Source: JAGOTT01 sp964450795
Lineage (GTDB): Bacteria; Patescibacteriota; Minisyncoccia; Moranbacterales; UBA1568
Length of the DNA: 10,290 nucleotides
Direction: 5' to 3'
NCBI GenBank assembly: GCA_964450795.1
Contig: CAYVDI010000034.1
Coordinates: 1-10,290 of the forward strand
Under the pieces are notes generated by a model, which ran no database searches, was not told where the DNA came from, and saw only the letters and a program-made list of their open reading frames with translations. This document shows positions 6,028 through 10,290 of the stretch, piece after piece; positions within the stretch are counted from its first letter, which is position 1; each line of letters starts with the position of its first letter. The position numbers and the translations under genes are program-made.

Positions 6028-7344
6028 ATGAGAAGTCAAAAAACGATGGGATACCGACGAGCATTATCATCATCCGTCATTTCCTTGGCGCTTGCCACGG
6101 GCACGTTCCCGTTTTCCGCAAGCGCGCTTACGATTGAAGCGGGTTCCTTCAAAGAGGATGTCCCCGGCGAACTTTCCACGGAATGGTTCTCGATCGGGAC
6201 GAAACTCGCCCCCATCTCCGCAACCCGATCGGAAATCGAGAACATTTTCTCCTGCGAAATGTCACCACCGTGCGCATGGAGTCTCTCCAGACGATCGCAG
6301 GAGACCGCCTCCATCCGGCTCATCAACGAGACGAACCCCGACGCCATCCGAAGCTACGCCGTAGCACTCGCATCCAAAGTGAATCACGGCCCGAAAAACG
6401 CAAGATTCGGCGAAGGAGTCGACGGATCCATCGTGGCCACGGAAGAGAGCGAGGACGGAACGAACATCGACGAATCGTCCACGGTTTCCGCCATCGAGGA
6501 GGCTATCCGTTCCGGATCGTCGGTCGCGCATATCCCTGTCCGGGTCGAAAAACCGGAAATCACCTCCGACGATCTCGAGACACTCGGAATCCGCGAAGTC
6601 ATCGCCGAGGGAGTCACGAATTTCGCCGGATCACCGAAAAACCGGATCCACAACATCAAACGGGCGCTCCAACAATTCCAGGGAATCATCGTGCGTCCGA
6701 ACGAGGAATTCTCGTTCGTAAGCCATCTCGGGGAAGTCGACGGTGAACACGGATATCTCCCCGAGCTCGTCATCAAGTACAACAAGACCGAGCCGGAATT
6801 CGGCGGCGGCATCTGCCAAGTCTCCTCGACCGTGTTCCGCGCGGCGGTGAACGCCGGTTTCAAGATAACCGCACGGAAGAACCACGCCTATCCGGTCCGC
6901 TACTACAAGCCCTACGGCATGGACGCGACCATCTATATCCCGAATCCCGACCTCCGTTTCATAAACAATTCCGGGAATGCCATACTCATCCTCTCGTCGG
7001 TCGAGGGAACGAAACTCACCTTCCGTTTCTACGGAACGAAGGACGGCCGATCCGTCGAGATCGACGGTCCGCATATCCTCGAGTCGAATCCGGATGGCAG
7101 TATGAAAACCGTCTTCTCGCAGAAGGTAACCGACGCTTCCGGAAATGTCATCATAAGCGATTCCTTTCCGAGTCACTACAAATCCCCGGATCTGTACCCC
7201 CATTTCGAGATTCTTACGGAAAAACCGAAGGAATGGACGAAAAAACAGTGGGAAGAATATCTGGTCCAGAAAGCCGACTACGAAGCGAAACTCCGGGCAG
7301 CCTACGCCACCATCCCGAAGAATGATACTTCCCAAGAAAATTGA
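6028..7344 (+). CDS. Secreted VanW-domain protein
   Basis: From ATG 6028 the product has 438 residues. An N-terminal signal peptide is clear: RR at 10-11, a hydrophobic core LSSSVISLALATGTFPF, and a likely cut after A31 or A33 (ASA-LTIEA). Residues 35-200 hold the poorly conserved region that usually precedes VanW. The VanW domain is at about 205-340: NRIHNIKRAL, PNEEFSFVSHLG (224-235), the signature GGGICQVSSTVFRAAVNAG (259-277) and NHAYPVRYYKPYGMDATI (285-302). C263 and H286 are the most conserved-looking polar pair and may be catalytic; that is inference. The tail (about 343-385) resembles the segment that follows VanW domains, and the last 30 residues are a charged helix. VanW proteins occur in vancomycin-resistance clusters and widely in envelope contexts; their reaction is not settled. 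Start could be 6046 (MGYRRALSS). The 3' end overlaps the recombinase gene on the other strand. Confidence 0.9.
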   Translation: MRSQKTMGYRRALSSSVISLALATGTFPFSASALTIEAGSFKEDVPGELSTEWFSIGTKLAPISATRSEIENIFSCEMSPPCAWSLSRRSQETASIRLINETNPDAIRSYAVALASKVNHGPKNARFGEGVDGSIVATEESEDGTNIDESSTVSAIEEAIRSGSSVAHIPVRVEKPEITSDDLETLGIREVIAEGVTNFAGSPKNRIHNIKRALQQFQGIIVRPNEEFSFVSHLGEVDGEHGYLPELVIKYNKTEPEFGGGICQVSSTVFRAAVNAGFKITARKNHAYPVRYYKPYGMDATIYIPNPDLRFINNSGNAILILSSVEGTKLTFRFYGTKDGRSVEIDGPHILESNPDGSMKTVFSQKVTDASGNVIISDSFPSHYKSPDLYPHFEILTEKPKEWTKKQWEEYLVQKADYEAKLRAAYATIPKNDTSQEN

Positions 7345-8975
7345 GGGATAAAAAAATCCCCCACAGGGGTGGCTACAGGGGCTTGACCGATGACTTTCTG
7401 GTGAGCCTTGAATAAAGGCTTATAATCATCCCTTGGTTCTATCCTAACAATTTTCTCGTCTTTTATCCAGATGCGTTTTATGGTCATCAAAATCCAATCC
7501 CGCATTTCCTCCTTCTCCAGCTCCTTTTCAAGAAATTGCGGGAAGTCTCGAAGGAACTTTTCGGTCTTCACAATGAACTGGTCTTCTTGTTTGGCTGTCA
7601 TATTCTGGATAATATCCTGACGCTCCAATTGTTTTATCGCTTCCTTGATTTGCTGAAGCTCAAGCAAATATTGGTTATCATCCATTTCTCCAGCCTTGAA
7701 AGTAACGTTCAACCGTCGCCTCTGCTCCAGAAGCTTACCGATACGAGTATCAACCTTTTTCATTTTTCTTGCCTGAACGAACATCGCTTTCAGTTTTTCC
7801 AGCGTCATCGTTATCACGTCTTCAGGCAAGCTGAAGCCACGCATAAAGTTGATAATCTGATTGTCTATGATTGAACACTCGACGATTTTCTGAGCGCACA
7901 TCTTGTTTTCGCGACCCATTTTGCATCGGTAAGTATACCGCTCACGAGTTCCGTTTTTCTTTGATGTTGTGATGTCGGTATAGCACTGCATAGTAGGAAG
8001 CATTGGCCGAATGCCATCTTGTTTTTCTTTGCTCATCCTCTGAAAGCAATGCTCGCAATAGAGAAGGCCTTGCAGGAGGTAAAAACGATGCTGGGCGATT
8101 GGACGGCCGAATTTTTTGGTACGCTCTGCAATCATATCTTGGCATTGGTCGAAAAGCTCTTGAGAGATAATCGCTTTGTGATTGGTACTTGGCACGTCGG
8201 CCAAGTGTTTCTTCCTCGGAGAACTGACCAGCCCAAGATAGACGCGATTAGAGAGTAGTCCTTTGAGCGATGAATAGGTGAAAGGATTGCTGTATTTCGT
8301 CTTCTGCCCCTCCAGAGTGAGGATATTGGCAATCTCAGCCATCGAGTATTTCCCAGTGGCATACATCTTGAAAATACGCCTTACGAGAGACGCTTCCTCT
8401 GGGTGAGTGAGCCACTGACGCGCATAGGTGGGGCGCTTCTTTTCTTCATCGTAACTCATCTGTTTTTTGTAGTATCCAAGTGGCGGATTGCCATTCTGCT
8501 TTCCCTGTCGCCGTTTCTCAAGACAGGCACTTTTGACCCAGAAACCGATTTGCCGAGAGGTATGCTCATCAAAAAGTTCATTGATACCTTCATTGAGAAA
8601 GGCACTCGGGTCTTCAAAATCTCCGAAATTTTGGGTAACCGAAATGACGTCAATGCCAAGCTTTTTTCGAAGGAGCTCTTTGTATTGACGGGCTTCGCCA
8701 ACATTCCGAGCGAAACGAGAAGTATGGAAGACGAGGATAGCATCGAATTTTTTCTGCATCGCCTCATCAATCATCCGTTGAAAATCGTCTCGCTTGGTCG
8801 CTGACCTTCCCGATATGAGGTCTTTGTAGAAAAAGTCGATGCGGATATTGTTCCGTTTTGCGTATTCTCGGATGCCTTTTTCTTGAGCTTGCGGGGAGAA
8901 ACCCTTGTCTTGGTCTTCAGTGCTTTCTCGTATATAAGCGGCACCAATTTTCTGAATAGTTCCTTTGTTATGCAT
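7302..8975 (-). CDS. Large serine recombinase (site-specific integrase type)
   Basis: The 557-residue protein has the full large-serine-recombinase layout. The N-terminal resolvase-like catalytic domain (about 9-150) has the nucleophile S18 in AAYIRES and the arginines of HTSRFARN at 84-91. The recombinase domain (about 160-285) carries GNPPLGYYKK and the EASLVRRIFKMYATG helix. A zinc ribbon follows with C307-x2-C310 and C351/C360. A coiled-coil stretch lies at about 390-460, then a C-terminal tail. Such enzymes recombine short attP and attB sites to integrate or excise an element, controlled by a directionality factor. The start at 8975 has no good Shine-Dalgarno. The gene is clearly more AT-rich than everything to its left. 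Its last 14 codons lie antisense to the VanW gene, and a terminator-like hairpin sits before its stop codon, suggesting the present C-terminus (…FFIPQFSWEVSFFGMVA) was acquired at the insertion point. Confidence 0.95.
   Translation of the reverse strand: MHNKGTIQKIGAAYIRESTEDQDKGFSPQAQEKGIREYAKRNNIRIDFFYKDLISGRSATKRDDFQRMIDEAMQKKFDAILVFHTSRFARNVGEARQYKELLRKKLGIDVISVTQNFGDFEDPSAFLNEGINELFDEHTSRQIGFWVKSACLEKRRQGKQNGNPPLGYYKKQMSYDEEKKRPTYARQWLTHPEEASLVRRIFKMYATGKYSMAEIANILTLEGQKTKYSNPFTYSSLKGLLSNRVYLGLVSSPRKKHLADVPSTNHKAIISQELFDQCQDMIAERTKKFGRPIAQHRFYLLQGLLYCEHCFQRMSKEKQDGIRPMLPTMQCYTDITTSKKNGTRERYTYRCKMGRENKMCAQKIVECSIIDNQIINFMRGFSLPEDVITMTLEKLKAMFVQARKMKKVDTRIGKLLEQRRRLNVTFKAGEMDDNQYLLELQQIKEAIKQLERQDIIQNMTAKQEDQFIVKTEKFLRDFPQFLEKELEKEEMRDWILMTIKRIWIKDEKIVRIEPRDDYKPLFKAHQKVIGQAPVATPVGDFFIPQFSWEVSFFGMVA
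7348..7369 (-). terminator. Terminator-like hairpin inside the recombinase 3' end
   Basis: Read on the - strand, CCCC-TGT-GGGG (complement of 7359-7369) is followed by a G, an A and seven T. It resembles a short intrinsic terminator for the recombinase but lies about 45 bases before the stop codon at 7302-7304. The adjacent plus-strand GGGAT…ATCCC (7345-7349/7356-7360) makes a second small inverted repeat. The stem is short, so activity is uncertain. Confidence 0.45.
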
Positions 8976-9012
8976 ATTTGAGGAATTTCAAGTTGGGTAT
9001 CCTATGTATAGA

Positions 9013-9041
9013 ATTATGCAACTTTGTATAAAATAAGTAAA
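9013..9041 (-). promoter_or_regulatory. Candidate recombinase promoter
   Basis: On the - strand, TTTACT (complement of 9036-9041), 17 bases, and CATAAT (complement of 9013-9018). The -10 matches consensus at five of six positions. Transcription would start near 9006, leaving a leader of about 30 bases before the ATG at 8975. It is interleaved with the opposite promoter. Confidence 0.5.
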
Positions 9042-9052
9042 GGTAGTATAGT
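9024..9052 (+). promoter_or_regulatory. Candidate promoter of the small HTH gene
   Basis: TTGTAT (9024-9029), 17 bases, TATAGT (9047-9052). The start would be near 9059, within an inverted repeat that reaches the start codon. The -35 lies inside the spacer of the opposing recombinase promoter, so both cannot be occupied together. Confidence 0.6.
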
Positions 9053-9054
9053 AT

Positions 9055-9074
9055 ATAGGCACTTTATTGCCTAT
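9055..9074. promoter_or_regulatory. Inverted repeat over the HTH gene start (operator or hairpin)
   Basis: ATAGGCA (9055-9061) and TGCCTAT (9068-9074) are perfect inverted repeats with a six-base spacer. They lie just after the -10 box and include the first two bases of the ATG at 9073-9075. This suits an autoregulatory operator or an RNA hairpin hiding the start codon. Confidence 0.5.
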
Positions 9075-9270
9075 GGAAAATAATACTCACAAAAACAACA
9101 TCAGCAAGGAGCTCCTTACGATACGGGAGGTCGCGGAGATTTTCGGTGTCCACCAGCAGACTTTGAGGCGCTGGGATGAGGAAGGGAAGCTCAAATCAAT
9201 AAGGGTGGGAAAATTCGGACATAGAAAATACCGAAAAACCGACGTTGACAGGATGCTCAAAGTGTGCTAA
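9073..9270 (+). CDS. Small MerR/excisionase-like HTH DNA-binding protein
   Basis: The 65-residue product is a single winged-helix domain of the MerR/HTH_17 (excisionase, BldC-like) kind. The helix-turn-helix is LLTIREVAEIFGVHQQTLRRW (14-34), followed by the wing EEGKLKSIRVGKFGHRKY (36-53) and the last helix TDVDRMLKV. There is no effector or dimerisation domain. Its place directly divergent from a large serine recombinase suggests a recombination directionality factor or a repressor of the recombinase promoter; that is inference from context. I chose ATG 9073 over the upstream in-frame TTG at 9067. There is no Shine-Dalgarno. The TAA stop overlaps the -10 box of the next gene's promoter. It is AT-rich like the recombinase. 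Confidence 0.88.
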   Translation: MENNTHKNNISKELLTIREVAEIFGVHQQTLRRWDEEGKLKSIRVGKFGHRKYRKTDVDRMLKVC

Positions 9271-9273
9271 TAT
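9245..9273 (+). promoter_or_regulatory. Strong promoter for the 289-residue ORF
   Basis: TTGACA (9245-9250), exactly 17 bases, TAATAT (9268-9273). The -35 lies inside the HTH coding region and the -10 overlaps its stop. Transcription would start near 9280, giving a leader of about 120 bases. Confidence 0.75.
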
Positions 9274-9306
9274 GTACCGTTCAGTTCTTTGCCATATTCA
9301 CTCCTT

Positions 9307-9356
9307 TGAGACGAGCTTTTTTGACGTCATTTTTGGTTTCTGAAAAGCTCGTCTCA
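9307..9356 (+). repeat. Perfect 14-bp inverted repeat in the leader
   Basis: TGAGACGAGCTTTT (9307-9320) is the exact reverse complement of AAAAGCTCGTCTCA (9343-9356), with a 22-base loop. The loop begins with TTGACGTCA, containing the 8-bp palindrome TGACGTCA (9322-9329). No T-run follows on either strand, so it is not an ordinary intrinsic terminator. It lies wholly inside the leader of the next gene. Possible roles are an RNA control hairpin, an operator, or a recombination or transfer site. Confidence 0.9.
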
Positions 9357-9387
9357 TACGAGGCAGCCGCTTACCCGACGGTTCGGG

Positions 9388-9393
9388 AAGGAG
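9388..9393 (+). promoter_or_regulatory. Shine-Dalgarno AAGGAG, with a matching anti-sequence upstream
   Basis: AAGGAG lies eight bases before the ATG at 9402 and fixes that start. CTCCTT at 9301-9306, immediately 5' of the 14-bp hairpin, is its exact complement and could mask it in the mRNA. Confidence 0.8.
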
Positions 9394-9401
9394 CTAACGC
9401 A

Positions 9402-10271
9402 ATGAATGCGCTTACTCAGCAAGCAACGACGGAAGGTCAATTCGAACAAACCACGCGTGTCGTGGTGGACGCGGTCAGAAAAGCGATGAAACCCCTCGGC
9501 AAAGAGGCGGCTCAGCGCGTGCACTCGCGTGGCAACGAGCTCGCTGCCGGTATCGCCAAGCTCGTCACGGAACTGTCGGTCTCCGACCAGTATGCCGACG
9601 AGGAAGTCGAAACCAGCTACAACTACCCGCCGCAGTATCGGGTGAAGCCGCTTGCCGAGCAAATCCAAACACTCGCCAAGCTCTTCAGCCTCAACGGTGC
9701 CAAGGCGCTCGTCTATGCCGAACACCTGCCCGAACTCCCCGAGGGAGCTGAAGGCTGGTTCGCGGTTCCGCGTTTCGAAGCGGTCGGTAATACCTACGGC
9801 GACGCCGTCGAGAAGGTGATTGGCCTCATCGCCAAGAGCCGCAAGCTGAAGAATTGGCGTGAAGGCCAGCTCCACGAGCGCTATCTCCGCCAATCCGAAA
9901 GGACGCAGTGGATGATGGCCAAGCTTGTGGAAGGCCAGGAAGGAGACATTCTCGTCATCCCTGCCCAGTTCGGCTTCCGCCATCGCGGCAAGTCGGTGCG
10001 TCGCGCTCGCGAGACGTTTTATGACAACGAGTTCGGCCTCGGCAGCTTCACGGTCGGCGCAATGCTTCTTACCCACCCCGAACGGGAAGTGGAATGGGAG
10101 CATCTGCACATCGACTGTTCGGGCGACGAATACTCGCCTGGCGCGGATGGTCGGTTCGTCTACGCTCCTATCTTCTACTGGCGCGACAGCGAGCTTCACT
10201 TCAACGGCTACTGGACGATCGATGCCAACGAGCGGTACGGTTCGGCGTCGGGGTTTCTGCCGCAGGAGTGA
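9402..10271 (+). CDS. Unrecognised 289-residue protein of the element
   Basis: I cannot assign a function. The open frame continues upstream to a GTG at 9264, but the AAGGAG at 9388-9393 and the promoter at 9245-9273 point to ATG 9402. The soluble-looking product has no signal peptide or membrane segment. Residues 1-60 are helical and Gln/Lys/Arg-rich (MNALTQQATTEGQFEQTTRVV). A Tyr/Pro segment follows (SYNYPPQYRVKPLAEQ, about 72-87). Next come PEGAEGWFAVPR (about 113-124) and a basic helical stretch with RYLRQSERTQWMMAKL. A dense, motif-rich half begins near 180: DILVIPAQFGFRHRGKSVRR, NEFGLGSFTVGAMLLTHPER, HLHIDCSGDEYSPGADGRF, and a final YGSASGFLPQE. The acidic, histidine and cysteine-rich LHIDCSGDEY stretch looks like a possible active or metal site. 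It seems to be cargo or a core gene of the integrated element and is much more GC-rich than the recombinase beside it. I have a vague impression of similar proteins on Patescibacteria elements but cannot confirm it. Confidence 0.85.
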   Translation: MNALTQQATTEGQFEQTTRVVVDAVRKAMKPLGKEAAQRVHSRGNELAAGIAKLVTELSVSDQYADEEVETSYNYPPQYRVKPLAEQIQTLAKLFSLNGAKALVYAEHLPELPEGAEGWFAVPRFEAVGNTYGDAVEKVIGLIAKSRKLKNWREGQLHERYLRQSERTQWMMAKLVEGQEGDILVIPAQFGFRHRGKSVRRARETFYDNEFGLGSFTVGAMLLTHPEREVEWEHLHIDCSGDEYSPGADGRFVYAPIFYWRDSELHFNGYWTIDANERYGSASGFLPQE

Positions 10272-10290
10272 GGCTTGCGACTTGAGGACT

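Larger units (their letters stand above)
9006..9055. repeat. Phased GTATA repeats in the recombinase/HTH control region
   Basis: GTATA occurs at 9006, 9026 and 9046, exactly 20 bases apart (about two helical turns), and again at 9051. The copies span both divergent promoters. They may be binding sites for the small HTH protein; in such an AT-rich stretch chance is a real alternative. Confidence 0.45.
7345..10290. mobile_element. Integrated element, left part (right end outside window)
   Basis: The segment begins at or close to the end of the VanW gene. It contains a large serine recombinase, a divergent small HTH protein and an unrecognised 289-residue protein. A drop in GC content from 7.35 to 9.3 kb supports foreign origin; the 9.4-10.27 kb gene is again GC-rich. 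No attL/attR pair can be identified because the other end is not visible, so the left limit is approximate and the right limit unknown. No transfer, replication or phage structural gene is seen. Confidence 0.6.

Noticed and set aside
7358..7381. Two ACAGGGG copies as a direct-repeat att site
   Set aside because: Both copies are adjacent within the recombinase coding sequence (encoding PVATPV); an att pair should flank the element, and the other end is not visible.
9307..9356. 14-bp inverted repeat as a transcription terminator or insertion-sequence ends
   Set aside because: No T-run follows on either strand, and only 22 bases separate the arms, so there is no transposon body between them.
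9354..10199. 281-codon - strand open frame antisense to the 9402 gene
   Set aside because: The + strand gene has a promoter and Shine-Dalgarno; the antisense frame has neither and overlaps the leader hairpin.

Overview
The window is mostly GC-rich bacterial chromosome, densely packed with housekeeping-type genes on the + strand. On its right side there is an AT-richer accessory segment headed by a large serine recombinase. Short intergenic gaps, a compact valyl-tRNA synthetase, a small PrsW-like membrane protease, an Hsp20 with a disordered N-terminus and a secreted VanW-domain protein together suggest an uncultivated, small-genome lineage such as Patescibacteria/CPR. This is inference from gene style, not proof. 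TGA ends several genes at the lengths expected for their families, so there is no sign of UGA recoding.

Left edge to 1.9 kb: the N-terminal part of an ECF-type sigma factor runs leftward off the window. It is divergent from tsaD, the tRNA t6A modification gene. An unrecognised 124-residue protein with a strong Shine-Dalgarno follows and ends at a good intrinsic terminator. From 1.97 to 5.07 kb: valS (valine-tRNA ligase) with a PrsW/M82-like intramembrane protease 11 bases behind it, probably one transcript.

From 5.07 to 5.32 kb there is no protein gene but a complete small transcription unit. It has a TTGACA-16-TATACT promoter, about 210 transcribed bases whose 5' end pairs perfectly over 11 bp with a segment near the 3' end, and an intrinsic terminator. 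This is probably a structured non-coding RNA; a 6S-like RNA is one possibility. From 5.32 to 7.34 kb: an hsp20 gene with its own promoter and terminator, then a VanW-domain envelope protein with a signal peptide.

From 7.3 to 10.29 kb: a serine recombinase on the - strand converges on, and overlaps, the 3' end of the VanW gene. It is divergent from a 65-residue MerR/excisionase-like DNA-binding protein. The 97-bp gap between them holds interleaved divergent promoters, phased GTATA repeats and an inverted repeat over the small gene's start codon, which looks like the control switch of an integrated element. Next, a consensus promoter in the end of the HTH gene drives a long leader with a perfect 14-bp inverted repeat, ahead of an unrecognised 289-residue protein with a strong Shine-Dalgarno. 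The right end of the element is not visible.
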